Assembly (NCBI GenBank): GCA_910574915.1
Contig: CAJTCR010000032.1
Coordinates: forward strand, 1-56,723
Source of the DNA: Eubacteriaceae bacterium
GTDB taxonomy: Bacteria; Bacillota; Clostridia; Lachnospirales; Lachnospiraceae
DNA: 56,723 nt
Direction: 5' to 3'
Positions within the stretch are counted from its first letter, which is position 1. Each line of letters opens with the position of its first letter. Below are positions 42,513 through 51,218 of this stretch, one piece after another. Below the pieces are notes generated by a model that saw nothing but the letters and a program-made list of their open reading frames with translations, searched no databases and was not told the DNA's origin. The translations under genes and the position numbers were made by a program.

Positions 42513-43844
42513 ATGATACAGGCAGTGCAAAAGCTATTGCAGCCGGATCTTGCCACGGATGAAAAATACCGTATTTTTTTACAGTCTGTCCGGTATCTGA
42601 GACAGTCAGAACAGGATGCCAGCTATCATGAAATGCTGAAACGGTTGTCAGAGCTGGCTCAAAAAGCCATGCAAAATGAGGGGGCAGGGAAAAAAGCAGC
42701 GGATGCTGCAATGCAGCAATATGTAGAAGCCTATCAGGTGTTTTTGGCGGAAAAGAATAAGTATCAGGTATATCTTGTCGGAAGCCTGTATAGTTGTGAG
42801 AAGGTCAGGCTGCTTTTAAACTATGACAGAGTGCATCTGCTTGGATGGACACAGACGGCAGATGAGCGGATCGGCAGGAGTGACTATTGCATTGTTTGCA
42901 GTGCAATGAAGGAACATACTTTACACGCGATAGCAGGTATGCAGCATACTTTTGTTGTCAGGTATGATTTGGTACGGCATTTTGTAATGGGAATTTTACC
43001 AGAATGCCAGGGGCTGGATATACGGTTCAGAGAAAAGCTAAAATCGAAAGTAGAAGGCGCGGTGCTTGGCTTAAGCTACGTGAGAAAGCTAAATTTTGAT
43101 AAATTAAAACACCACATTGCCTGCTTTGCGGCATCTTCGCATGATTTATTTTTAGATTACCATAAGCTTATGTGGATCTATGATGAAGTAGTTCACAAAC
43201 ATGGCGGCGAACTGAAATATTGTGTGCTTGGCATGGATTTTTACAGACTTTGGTATGACCTTTCCATGAGCGCCTATAAGGAACGGATGATGTGCATGTA
43301 TCATAAGCTGCACTGTGTCCACCATTTTCATGAATTAGATGCTGCATTGGGCAGGTATGAAGAAGATTTAAAAATATGCGAAGAATTGCTGGTCGAAAAT
43401 TATATGGATCAGGAATATCACAGAGAGAGCCAGATACATGAAAAACGGGAGGCGAATGTCTACGATCCGACGGAAGAAGAATACCAGCGGGATATTTCGA
43501 TTCTCAAAGGCCATGTGTTTCATAAGCCGTATCCGCATACGTTTTGTGAAAATGTCGGCATACTGGAAAAAATTTTGAAGTTTTCAAGGCTGCGCAATAT
43601 CCAAATTTTAGTATATATTCCGCCATTCACCAAAGTGTTTCATGCCTGCACCCCGGACAGCATGAGAAAAGACACGTGGGATGTATTACGGGAATTACAG
43701 AAATTATATGCTTTTCCAATATTGGATTTAAGCGAGCACAGTGCGTTTGAAAAGAAACATTTTGCTGACTGCGCACACTTAAATGACGATGGCGCAGATT
43801 TGGCAACGGAGCTTTTGAATTTGTATATGGATGAGATTTGGTAA
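42513..43844 (+). CDS. Unrecognised protein with SGNH-like C-terminus in the glycosylation island
   Basis: A protein of 443 residues with the start at 42513 (GGGAGGAAG upstream; a GTG at 42483 in frame is weaker). I do not recognise a named family. The C-terminus has ILVYIPPFTKVFHA and FADCAHLNDDGADLATELL, where DCAHLNDDG fits the Asp-x-x-His block of SGNH hydrolases and sugar O-acetyltransferases of the AlgX/DltD kind. No signal peptide or membrane segment is present. It lies between pseB and pseI, so an acetyltransferase role, perhaps replacing the missing PseH, is a possibility but unproven. Confidence 0.6.
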   Translation: MIQAVQKLLQPDLATDEKYRIFLQSVRYLRQSEQDASYHEMLKRLSELAQKAMQNEGAGKKAADAAMQQYVEAYQVFLAEKNKYQVYLVGSLYSCEKVRLLLNYDRVHLLGWTQTADERIGRSDYCIVCSAMKEHTLHAIAGMQHTFVVRYDLVRHFVMGILPECQGLDIRFREKLKSKVEGAVLGLSYVRKLNFDKLKHHIACFAASSHDLFLDYHKLMWIYDEVVHKHGGELKYCVLGMDFYRLWYDLSMSAYKERMMCMYHKLHCVHHFHELDAALGRYEEDLKICEELLVENYMDQEYHRESQIHEKREANVYDPTEEEYQRDISILKGHVFHKPYPHTFCENVGILEKILKFSRLRNIQILVYIPPFTKVFHACTPDSMRKDTWDVLRELQKLYAFPILDLSEHSAFEKKHFADCAHLNDDGADLATELLNLYMDEIW

Positions 43845-43878
43845 GATAGGCAGGGGATGCTAAGGGAGGACTGGCGGC

Positions 43879-44946
43879 ATGAAAAAATGCATTGAAATCG
43901 CGGGAAGAAAAATAGGGGAAGGGTATCCGGTCTTTATTGTCGCAGAGCTGTCTGCAAACCACAATATGGATTTTCACAGGGCGCTGAAAATTATTGACGC
44001 CGCAAAAGAAGCAGGCGCGGATGCCATAAAATTGCAGACCTACCGGGCGGACACGATCACGATAGACTGTGAGAACGAATATTTTCAGATTACACAGGGG
44101 ACATTGTGGGACGGCACGAGCCTGCACAAATTGTATGCGTCGGCATATACTCCGTGGGAATGGCAGGAAAAGCTGAAAGACTATGCACAGAGCCTGGGGC
44201 TGGTTTGCTTTTCCTCTCCGTTTGACGGCACGGCAGTGGATTTTCTGGAAAGCATTGGTATGCCGGCATATAAGATCGCGTCGTTTGAAATTACCGATAT
44301 CCCGCTGATCAGAAAAGTGGCAAGGCGGAAAAAGCCGGTGCTGATCTCCACAGGGATTGCATATTTGTCGGATATAGAGCTGGCGGTGCGCACATGCGCC
44401 GAGGAGGGAAACGAGCAGGTGGTTTTATTAAAATGCACCTCGGCATACCCGTCCAAGCCAGAGGAGATGAATTTAAAAACAATCCCTTCTATGGCAGAGA
44501 CATTTGACTGCATTACGGGGCTTTCTGACCACAGCTTTGGCTTTGCGGCAGCGGTAGCGGGAGCTGCCCTGGGCGCAAAAGTGATTGAGAAGCATCTGAC
44601 ATTAAAGCGGTCGGACGGCGGGCCGGATGCGGCATTTTCTATGGAAGCAGAGGAGTTTCGGGAAATGTGCCGGCAGGTTCGCACGGCGGAACAGGCGCTT
44701 GGCTGTGTGTGCTATGACTTAGGCAAGGCGCAGTTGGCAGAACGGGAATTTGCCAGGTCACTTTTTGTAGTACAGGATATCAAAAAGGGAGAGGCATTTA
44801 CGAGGGACAATGTCAGGTCGGTCCGCCCGGCATATGGGCTGCATACAAAATATAGCAGCGATATTTTAGGAAAAAAGGCAAGGTGCGACATCAGGCGGGG
44901 AACGCCGCTTGCCTGGGAACATTTGGATGCGACGGCGGTTGATTGA
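43879..44946 (+). CDS. pseI: Pseudaminic acid synthase
   Basis: A protein of 355 residues of the NeuB family. FIVAELSANHNMDFHRALKI, then AGADAIKLQTYRADTITID, IASFEITDIPLI and CTSAYPSKPEEMNL are typical, and the C-terminal SAF domain (about residues 295-350, RSLFVVQDIKKGEAFTRDNV) is complete. It condenses the 6-deoxy diamino sugar with phosphoenolpyruvate. AELSANHN favours PseI over sialic acid synthase NeuB (AEIGxNHN), in line with the neighbours. Confidence 0.9.
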   Translation: MKKCIEIAGRKIGEGYPVFIVAELSANHNMDFHRALKIIDAAKEAGADAIKLQTYRADTITIDCENEYFQITQGTLWDGTSLHKLYASAYTPWEWQEKLKDYAQSLGLVCFSSPFDGTAVDFLESIGMPAYKIASFEITDIPLIRKVARRKKPVLISTGIAYLSDIELAVRTCAEEGNEQVVLLKCTSAYPSKPEEMNLKTIPSMAETFDCITGLSDHSFGFAAAVAGAALGAKVIEKHLTLKRSDGGPDAAFSMEAEEFREMCRQVRTAEQALGCVCYDLGKAQLAEREFARSLFVVQDIKKGEAFTRDNVRSVRPAYGLHTKYSSDILGKKARCDIRRGTPLAWEHLDATAVD

Positions 44947-44965
44947 AAAATAAGGAGAAGCAGGG

Positions 44966-45862
44966 ATGTTTGATAAAGTAAAGAAAAATGCATATGGATA
45001 TGAGCTGATCGAAAAGCCAAACGCGTCCATGCAGAAAGAAGATTTTGAAGAGCATTATTACCAGCAATGCCAGAATAATTATGAAACAGTATATACAGAT
45101 ATGGAAATACAGTTTTTTTTCAATAAAGCGGCACAGAAGGAAATTGCTTTAAAAAGGGTATGGGAGCAAAAAAGCGGGAAGACCCGCGTATTAGACGTTG
45201 GCTGCGGGGAAGGGTTTCTTTTAAAATATTTTCACGAAAAAGGCTATGAAGTAACAGGCATAGATTTCAGCCAATACGGCATTACAAAGCAAAATCCAGA
45301 TTTGCTGCCATATTTTATGCAAGGAGACCTCTATGAAGTGCTGGACCAGCTTGCCGCAGAAGCAGAGGCTTTTGATATTGTAAATATAGACAGTGTGCTG
45401 GATATGGTGCAGGATGCCAGGAAACTGCTGGAACTGGTTAAAAAAGTGTTAAAGCCAGACGGTGTGCTTGCCTGTAAGGTTGGGAACAGCTATTCTGCGC
45501 TTCAAATGCATCTGCTTTCGGACGGCACGTTAAAGAAAGAATACTGGGTAGATGAAAAAGGGCACCCGTGGTATTTCGACAAAGAAGGGTTTCTTGCTTT
45601 GCTGCGCGATCATGGCTATCAGTGTGAAGATTTGTACAGCGAAGGGCTTGCCGAGTTTTTTCTGTTTCATGAGCTGACGAATTATTATGAAAACCCAAAG
45701 GTCGGAAAGGCATGTTACAAGGCAAAAATCCGGTTAGAAAATATGATGCACCAGATTAGCGCCCAGCAGACCAATGAAGTCATGCGCCAGTTGGCAAAAA
45801 TGGGGATTGGCAGGGAGCTTGCCGGAATTTTTCGGCTGTGCGCCCAAAAGCATAAAGGTTAA
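44966..45862 (+). CDS. SAM-dependent methyltransferase
   Basis: A protein of 298 residues, class I methyltransferase. RVLDVGCGEGFLLKYFHEKG is the SAM-binding motif, followed by VTGIDFSQYGI and a DIVNIDSVLDMVQDARKLLE motif. The C-terminal 100 residues are helical and unassigned. Its stop overlaps the next reading frame. Within a pseudaminic acid cluster it probably methylates a nonulosonic acid derivative or glycan. Confidence 0.8.
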   Translation: MFDKVKKNAYGYELIEKPNASMQKEDFEEHYYQQCQNNYETVYTDMEIQFFFNKAAQKEIALKRVWEQKSGKTRVLDVGCGEGFLLKYFHEKGYEVTGIDFSQYGITKQNPDLLPYFMQGDLYEVLDQLAAEAEAFDIVNIDSVLDMVQDARKLLELVKKVLKPDGVLACKVGNSYSALQMHLLSDGTLKKEYWVDEKGHPWYFDKEGFLALLRDHGYQCEDLYSEGLAEFFLFHELTNYYENPKVGKACYKAKIRLENMMHQISAQQTNEVMRQLAKMGIGRELAGIFRLCAQKHKG

Positions 45863-45879
45863 TGACAGGAAGAAAACAG

Positions 45880-46608
45880 ATGGAAAAATATTTAGCAGTG
45901 ATTACGGCAAGAGGCGGCAGCAAGCGGATACCACATAAAAACATCCGCCAGTTTTTTGGTAAGCCGGTGCTTGCCTATTCGATCGAAGCGGCGCAAAAGG
46001 CGGGTGTCTTTGAAGAAATTATGGTTTCGACAGAAGACGAGGAGATTGCGAAGACAGCATTGGCGTATGGGGCTGCCGTACCGTTTCTGCGTTCACAAAA
46101 AAACGCGGATGATGATGCAACAACCGAAGACGTGATTATGGAAGTGATTCACGAATATAAAAAGATTGGAAAAATATTCGACTATGTCGTCTGCCTGTAC
46201 CCAACAGCCCCGTTTCTAAAACCGGAATGGCTGTGCAGGGGAGCAAAGCTGGTCGCCCAGCCGGATGTGGGGATGGTAATGACAATGGTGCGCTTTTCTT
46301 TTCCGCCGCAAAGGTGTGTGGTAAAGGAAACGGACAGTGCATTTGTCAAATACCGCCAGCCGGAATATATGAATGCACGTTCCCAGGACCTGGAGCCATT
46401 TTACCATGACGGCGGGCAGTTTTACTGCTACGATGTCAAAGAGTTTCTTAAGAGGAACGGGCAGTTTGCGGATGGCATTGCGGCAATAGAGCTGCCAGAA
46501 TCGCAGGTACAGGACATAGATACGCCGGAGGACTGGAAGATTGCGGAGATGAAATACCAGATGCTGCAGGAAAACGCGCTGCAAGCAGAAGAAGAAAAGA
46601 GGATCTAG
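45880..46608 (+). CDS. pseF: Pseudaminic acid cytidylyltransferase
   Basis: A protein of 242 residues; the start at 45880 has CAGGAAG upstream, and an in-frame ATG at 45862 is less well placed. It has the CMP-sugar synthetase motif YLAVITARGGSKRIPHKNIR, then VCLYPTAPFLKPEWL and DIDTPEDWKIAEMKY. PseF activates pseudaminic acid with CTP. NeuA is a close relative, but the PseF-like TAPF and the surrounding genes decide for PseF. Confidence 0.9.
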   Translation: MEKYLAVITARGGSKRIPHKNIRQFFGKPVLAYSIEAAQKAGVFEEIMVSTEDEEIAKTALAYGAAVPFLRSQKNADDDATTEDVIMEVIHEYKKIGKIFDYVVCLYPTAPFLKPEWLCRGAKLVAQPDVGMVMTMVRFSFPPQRCVVKETDSAFVKYRQPEYMNARSQDLEPFYHDGGQFYCYDVKEFLKRNGQFADGIAAIELPESQVQDIDTPEDWKIAEMKYQMLQENALQAEEEKRI

Positions 46609-46611
46609 GAT

Positions 46612-47376
46612 ATGGGGCGAAAAATAATTGCGATAATGCAGCCGACCTATATGCCCTGGATGGGCTATTTTTCCATGATCGACAGGGTGGACGAGTTTGT
46701 ATTTTTGGATATGGTGCAGCTTGTGGGGCGAAGCTGGCAGGTGCGCAATAAAATTAAGCTGAACGGTACTGAAAAACTGCTGACGATCCCGGTCAAAAAA
46801 GACAAAGCGAGAGAAGAACGGGTGATTCGGGAGTGCCCGTACTTGGGCGAGGAATGGAAAAGGAGCCATCTGGATACGATCAAAGCGGCTTACAAAAAAG
46901 CGCCGTTTTTTGCCCAGGTATTCCCGTTTTTAAGTGCTTTGTATGAAGTCCAGGCAGAAAGCGTCGGCGCGTTTAACAGTATGCTTATCCAGGCGGTTGC
47001 ACAAAAGATCGGGATTGTAACGCCGTTTGTATCGGCTTTCCAGGTAATGGGGCAGGCAGAGGAAAAAAAGGACAGCCTGCTGGCGGCGATCTGTGAAAAA
47101 CGCGGCGCAGCCTGCTATTTGTCAGCGCCAGGTTCTGCGGCGTATATTGAAAAGGATTGTCCGGGAGGGGCATTTGCAAAAAGAGGGATAGAGTTGTATT
47201 ACCATCACTACATACATCCGCAGTACCGGCAGGAAGGGAATGCGTTTCTTTCGCATATCGGAATCTATGACCTGCTGTTTAACGAAGGGTTCGAAAGGGC
47301 GCTGCCGATTATTCGAAGCGGCAATAAAAGCGAAACAGGTAGAACCTGTATAAACTGTGAGAGCACTGATTTTTAG
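46612..47376 (+). CDS. WbqC-family protein
   Basis: A protein of 254 residues of the WbqC family: IIAIMQPTYMPWMGYFSMI, FVFLDMVQLVGRSWQVRNKI and KAPFFAQVFPFL are its hallmarks. The family is widespread in O-antigen and flagellin glycan clusters; its catalytic role is unsettled, with sugar transfer or modification proposed. The C-terminus may be altered: the last residues (ESTDF) are directly followed by the Rpn remnant, so the true end could have been lost. Confidence 0.8.
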   Translation: MGRKIIAIMQPTYMPWMGYFSMIDRVDEFVFLDMVQLVGRSWQVRNKIKLNGTEKLLTIPVKKDKAREERVIRECPYLGEEWKRSHLDTIKAAYKKAPFFAQVFPFLSALYEVQAESVGAFNSMLIQAVAQKIGIVTPFVSAFQVMGQAEEKKDSLLAAICEKRGAACYLSAPGSAAYIEKDCPGGAFAKRGIELYYHHYIHPQYRQEGNAFLSHIGIYDLLFNEGFERALPIIRSGNKSETGRTCINCESTDF

Positions 47377-47570
47377 CATGTCGTGAGGTTGCAGCCAGAA
47401 AATTGTTCACTGTGCGGAGTACAGGAAAGAACAGTAAGGCAAGGGTCTGAGAGGATCATACGCAGTATTTCTTCGCAGAAATTTTTGTCTTCTGCCATTT
47501 TGCGGAACATTAGGTCGTCGATGGGATTTAGTTTTTTCGCTGCTTCGCGTATGTTTAATTTCCTGCTCAT
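47373..47570 (-). pseudogene. Truncated Rpn-family nuclease (recombination-promoting) gene
   Basis: The minus strand encodes KLNPIDDLMFRKMAEDKNF, then CEEILRMILSDP, the N-terminal start typical of Rpn/PDDEXK transposase-like proteins; only 65 of about 300 residues remain. It is cut off where it meets the 3' end of the WbqC gene. It is a remnant of an insertion or rearrangement that separates pseC from the other pse genes. 47571-47738 holds nothing else except the pseC leader. Confidence 0.7.
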
Positions 47571-47738
47571 GGGATGTGCCCATTTCTTTCATCCGGCAGT
47601 CAGCGAGTGTTAAAATCAGTATATCATTTTTATTGGCGGAATGCAAAATGAATTTGATAGCGCAGAAACTATTGTAAACGCAGGTGTTTTTTTATATACT
47701 TAACTTATAACAAAGGCAAAGGAGCAAACAAGAATATT

Positions 47739-48851
47739 ATGATGATACCATACAGTACACAATCCATTGATGAAGATGATATCCAGGCGGTTACAGAAGC
47801 ACTGCGCAGTGCGTATCTGACTACCGGGCCAAGAATCGAACAATTTGAACAGACGGTAGCGGACTACGCGGGAGTATCATACGCCGCTGCCGTATCCAAC
47901 GGCACAGCCGCACTGCACGCGGCGTGTTATGCAGCCGGCATCCAGCCGGGGGATGAAGTGATTACTTCGCCGCTGACGTTTGCTGCGTCTGCAAACTGCG
48001 TTCTTTACTGCGGCGGCAAGCCTGTATTTGCCGATGTCCGCCCGGATACTTACAATATTGACCCAGACGATATCAGGCGAAAGATTACGGAAAAAACAAA
48101 GGCAGTGATTGCCGTTGACCTTGCAGGGCAGCCATGCGACCTTGACGCGATCCGTAAGGTCACAGACGAGCACCGCCTTATTTTAATCGAAGACGCGGCA
48201 CATGCGCTGGGAGCGGTGTACAAGGGAAAGCGGGTTGGCGCAGTCGCGGATATGACGACGTTTAGCTTCCATCCGGTAAAGCCTGTGACGACGGGAGAAG
48301 GCGGCATGGTTGTTACCAATGATGAGAAGCTCTGGCAGAAGATCAAGCTGTTTCGAAGCCACGGGATTACAAGGGATGATAACCCGGCTGGCGGCTGGTA
48401 TTACGAGCAGATCGCGCTTGGGTACAATTACCGGATTACGGATATCCAGTGTGCCCTGGGGTGCAGCCAGATGAAGAAACTGGATTCTTTTTTAGCAAAA
48501 AGAAAAGAGCTGGCGGCATATTACGATCAGGCATTTGCGGACTGTGAAAAGATCATTCAGCCGTATCAGTTAGAAGATACGCAAAGCGGCTGGCATTTGT
48601 ATATGATCCAGGTGAAAAATGGAAACCGGAAAGAGGTGTTTGATAAACTGCGGGCAGACGGCATAGGAGTGAATGTACACTATATTCCTGTTTACCGTCA
48701 TCCGTACTATCAGGCGCATGGCTATCAGCAGGTGCATTGTCCGAATGCGGAAACGATTTATGAAAGAATTATCAGCCTGCCGCTGTATCCGGGCTTGTCA
48801 AAGGAGCAGCAGGAGTATGTGATTGGGTGTGTGAAAAAAGCGGTAGGCTGA
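47739..48851 (+). CDS. pseC: UDP-4-amino-4,6-dideoxy-AltNAc transaminase
   Basis: A protein of 370 residues of the DegT/DnrJ/EryC1 PLP-dependent family. YLTTGPRIEQFEQTVADYAG, SNGTAALHAACYAAGIQPGD, LIEDAAHALGAVYKGKRVG and the PLP lysine in TTFSFHPVKPVTTGEGGM are clear. PseC aminates the product of PseB. It has its own AAAGGAG and an upstream non-coding stretch, so it may now use a separate promoter. It converges on the LysR gene with eight bases between stops and no evident terminator. Confidence 0.9.
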   Translation: MMIPYSTQSIDEDDIQAVTEALRSAYLTTGPRIEQFEQTVADYAGVSYAAAVSNGTAALHAACYAAGIQPGDEVITSPLTFAASANCVLYCGGKPVFADVRPDTYNIDPDDIRRKITEKTKAVIAVDLAGQPCDLDAIRKVTDEHRLILIEDAAHALGAVYKGKRVGAVADMTTFSFHPVKPVTTGEGGMVVTNDEKLWQKIKLFRSHGITRDDNPAGGWYYEQIALGYNYRITDIQCALGCSQMKKLDSFLAKRKELAAYYDQAFADCEKIIQPYQLEDTQSGWHLYMIQVKNGNRKEVFDKLRADGIGVNVHYIPVYRHPYYQAHGYQQVHCPNAETIYERIISLPLYPGLSKEQQEYVIGCVKKAVG

Positions 48852-48859
48852 AACATATC

Positions 48860-49756
48860 TTATTCAGCCCCATACTGCAATACATAAGAAATAAACTGTT
48901 GCAGGCAAGGGTGCGGCATATCGTTTTTCGGATAAATCACACACAGGCTGCGCTGCGCTGTTTTTTCTGGAAGCGCAAAGACAAGGATGCGCTTTTCCTG
49001 TTCAAAATTTCTGGCGGCGCATTCTGAGAGGATGGAAATGCCAAGACCCTGAGCGACCAGGTTTTTTATGGCTTCCTGGTCGTTGATGCGGGCGGCAACC
49101 TGTAGATCCTTTTCCTGGATGTGCAGGCTTTCCAAAAAGCGGTCTGCGCTCTTTCTGCTGCCGCTGCGCTTTTCACGCAGGATTACCGGAGAGCGCAGGA
49201 GTGTTTTTAACGGTATGGGTTCCTGCTGCTTTAAGGACAGGAAATATTCATTTACCGGGGTGATAATGACCATTCGGTCTTGGTAAAAGGGGATGCAGGC
49301 AAGGGAGTCCTCGTGCGTGTGCATACCGATGAGCCCGATGTCAAAATCCCCCTGCTGCATACGGGCGATAATTTCCTGGCTGTTGCTTTGGTAAATGGAA
49401 AAATAAGTGCCCGGATGTGTGTTTCCATAAGCCGGCAGAAGCTGCGGCAAAATGTAGGCAGAGGGAATCGTGGAAGCGCCGATGCGGATGATTTTTCTCG
49501 TTTCGCTGTCCCAGTGCTGCTGGAGGTTATCCCAGCGCTTTAACATCTCGCACGCGCAGTCATACAATTCCTGTCCGCGCGGCGTGACCTCGATTTGCTT
49601 GGTTGTGCGTTTAATCAGCCTGGTATGCAGTTCTTCCTCCAGCTTTTGGATATGGGTACTGACCGTAGGCTGGGACAGGAAGAGCTTTTTTGCTGCCTTT
49701 GTAAAGCTCAGGCATTCGACGACGGCGATGTATGATTTTAGTTGTTTAAGCTCCAT
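48860..49756 (-). CDS. LysR-family transcriptional regulator
   Basis: A protein of 298 residues started at 49756 (MELKQLKSYIAVVE, with GAGGATGG upstream), the usual LysR length. The N-terminal helix-turn-helix is clear (SFTKAAKKLFLSQPTVSTHI, QKLEEELHTRLIKRT), followed by a type 2 periplasmic-binding-like effector domain (IIRIGASTIPSAYILPQLLP). The likely target is unknown; no divergent operon lies next to it because the upstream small gene runs in the same direction. Confidence 0.9.
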   Translation of the reverse strand: MELKQLKSYIAVVECLSFTKAAKKLFLSQPTVSTHIQKLEEELHTRLIKRTTKQIEVTPRGQELYDCACEMLKRWDNLQQHWDSETRKIIRIGASTIPSAYILPQLLPAYGNTHPGTYFSIYQSNSQEIIARMQQGDFDIGLIGMHTHEDSLACIPFYQDRMVIITPVNEYFLSLKQQEPIPLKTLLRSPVILREKRSGSRKSADRFLESLHIQEKDLQVAARINDQEAIKNLVAQGLGISILSECAARNFEQEKRILVFALPEKTAQRSLCVIYPKNDMPHPCLQQFISYVLQYGAE

Positions 49757-49778
49757 AACCATCCTCACGTATTTCTTG

Positions 49779-50081
49779 TTAATATACCGGCATTGCAAGA
49801 ACTTTAAGAATATCACAGTTTTCTTTTGGATCATCATCATCTATCCATTGCCATGAGTTGACTTGCTTAAGAAAATCATATTTATCTTCTAATTCTAACA
49901 TTCCAACTTCAAGGCAGCCAAATTTATCCTCATCGCCCTTAAATACAAATTTGTATGGGTCGCTGCTGGAATTTTTTGCACTTCCTGCCCGATTAGAAAA
50001 AGCGTTTTCTGCAACTATGCGTAAGTTTATTAACAAATCATGTGGTACATTTCTCTTAATTTCTATAATTGAACGATACAT
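49779..50081 (-). CDS. Unrecognised 100-residue acidic protein
   Basis: It has a good ribosome site (AAAGGAGAAAA) and its own promoter at 50158-50130. The protein is acidic, without signal peptide or membrane segment, and ends in WQWIDDDDPKENCDILKVLA. I do not recognise a family. It ends 22 bases before the LysR start on the same strand, so the two may be co-transcribed. Confidence 0.65.
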   Translation of the reverse strand: MYRSIIEIKRNVPHDLLINLRIVAENAFSNRAGSAKNSSSDPYKFVFKGDEDKFGCLEVGMLELEDKYDFLKQVNSWQWIDDDDPKENCDILKVLAMPVY

Positions 50082-50129
50082 TATTTTCTCCTTTAGATCA
50101 TGATGTTTATATACTTCATTCTTAAGTTC

Positions 50130-50158
50130 AGTATATAAGATTCATCTATGGAAAGCAA
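50130..50158 (-). promoter_or_regulatory. Vegetative promoter of the 49779-50081 gene
   Basis: On the minus strand TTGCTT (50158-50153), 17 bases, TATACT (50135-50130), about 50 bases before the start codon. Confidence 0.6.
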
Positions 50159-50212
50159 GGTGAAACTGCAACACAACATTTCAGTGTATGCAAATCAGGA
50201 ATAAACGGTTAT

Positions 50213-50532
50213 TATTTTGTGATTTCCGTAAGTGCGCGCAGTGCTGTCTCAATCTCTTCGTGTGTGTTCCACCATCCAAAGGAAAACCGTATCGTTCCGG
50301 TAGGGAACGTGCCGAGTGTTTTATGGGCAAAAGGTGCGCAGTGCAGCCCGGTACGTGTCAGAATCCCGTATTGTTCATCCAGCTCCCATGCCGCTTGTGC
50401 CGGGTCTTTTGCCGTTGTCTGTATGGATACGACGCCGGTGCGCCCTTTTGCGGTCTGTTTTCCGATGGTGCGTATGTTGGGGATCTTACGCAGCCCACGC
50501 AGAAAATGCGCGGTAAGGTCTAGCTCGTGGGC
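50213..50532 (-). pseudogene. Class V aminotransferase / cysteine desulfurase-like C-terminal fragment
   Basis: The minus strand reads as the last 105 residues of a class V PLP aminotransferase (GLRKIPNIRTIGKQTAKGRT, GILTRTGLHCAPFAHKTLG, PTGTIRFSFGWWNTHEEIE), ending in a normal TAA at 50213. The catalytic lysine half is gone. It stops being homologous at about 50530, exactly where the selD fragment begins on the other strand. Such CsdB-type genes commonly sit beside selD in selenium metabolism clusters. Confidence 0.75.
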
Positions 50533-51007
50533 ACAGATGGCAGAGCAAAGCGTTATGGAGCGGATTTACAGGCAGATGACGATGCTCAATCAAGCGGCGC
50601 GTGATATTATGGTGCATTTTCCGGTGCATAGCTGTACGGATATGACGGGCTTTGCGCTGCTTGGGTACGGTACAGAGATGGCGCAGGGCAGCCAGTGCAC
50701 GATCCATATTCAGACGCAATGCGTGCCATACCATAAGGAAGCGTATCCGCTGGCAGAGATGGGATTTATTCCGGCGGGCGCCTACCGCAACCGGGAATAT
50801 GCCGAAGCAGGCGTTAAGGTACAAGAAGGTGTCAGCCTGGCAATGCAGGATCTTTTGTATGATCCGCAGACGAGCGGCGGCCTGCTGTTTGCCCTGCCGG
50901 AAGCGGAAGCGGGGCGGTGCCTGGAGCAGTTAAAGGAGAAGCATCCGTTTGCCGCGGTGGTTGGATATGTGACGGCACAGGAAGAGGATTGGATTGTTTT
51001 GGAGTGA
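50530..51007 (+). pseudogene. selD: Selenophosphate synthetase C-terminal fragment
   Basis: About 155 residues of the SelD C-terminal half: MTMLNQAARDIMVHFPVHSC, TDMTGFALLGYGTEMA and DPQTSGGLLFALPEAEA are typical. The N-terminal ATP-binding half with the catalytic Cys/Sec and Lys is missing. The frame is open further upstream only because it runs through antisense of the aminotransferase piece. It is non-functional as a selenophosphate synthetase. Confidence 0.8.
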
Positions 51008-51140
51008 CGCGGTTTTTTAAATCATCTGGCTGGACTTACAAAAAACGTGTTATAATAAAGACCGGTCTTAGGTCTGCGAGTGCTCCAATTAGACAGCGGA
51101 GAATGGCAGCTTGCGGACAAGTTATGCGAGGGGAGAGGAT

Positions 51141-51218
51141 ATGCCAAAAATATTTAATGTAAATGGTGGCTGCAAGCCAGAGCTTCATTGTATGGCAAGA
51201 GAAGGGGGCAAGGGATGA
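51141..51218 (+). CDS. 25-residue ORF overlapping the dihydropyrimidinase start
   Basis: A short frame with a strong ribosome site (GGGGAGAGG) whose stop TGA overlaps the next start (ATGATG). Its N-terminus MPKIFNVNGGCKPELHCM resembles the first residues of AAA-like ATPases common in gut anaerobes (family start MxKxFNxTGxCxPxxHYM), so it may be a broken-off start of such a gene. It could also now act as a leader that couples translation of the dihydropyrimidinase. The stretch 51008-51140 upstream holds a TATAAT-like box near 51051 and nothing else recognisable. Confidence 0.35.
   Translation: MPKIFNVNGGCKPELHCMAREGGKG

Noticed and set aside
43879..46608. Sialic acid (NeuB/NeuA) rather than pseudaminic acid genes
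   Set aside because: The cluster has PseB and PseC, lacks NeuC, and the synthase has the PseI-like AELSANHN motif.
50530..51007. Functional selenophosphate synthetase
   Set aside because: The ATP-binding N-terminal half with the catalytic residues is missing.
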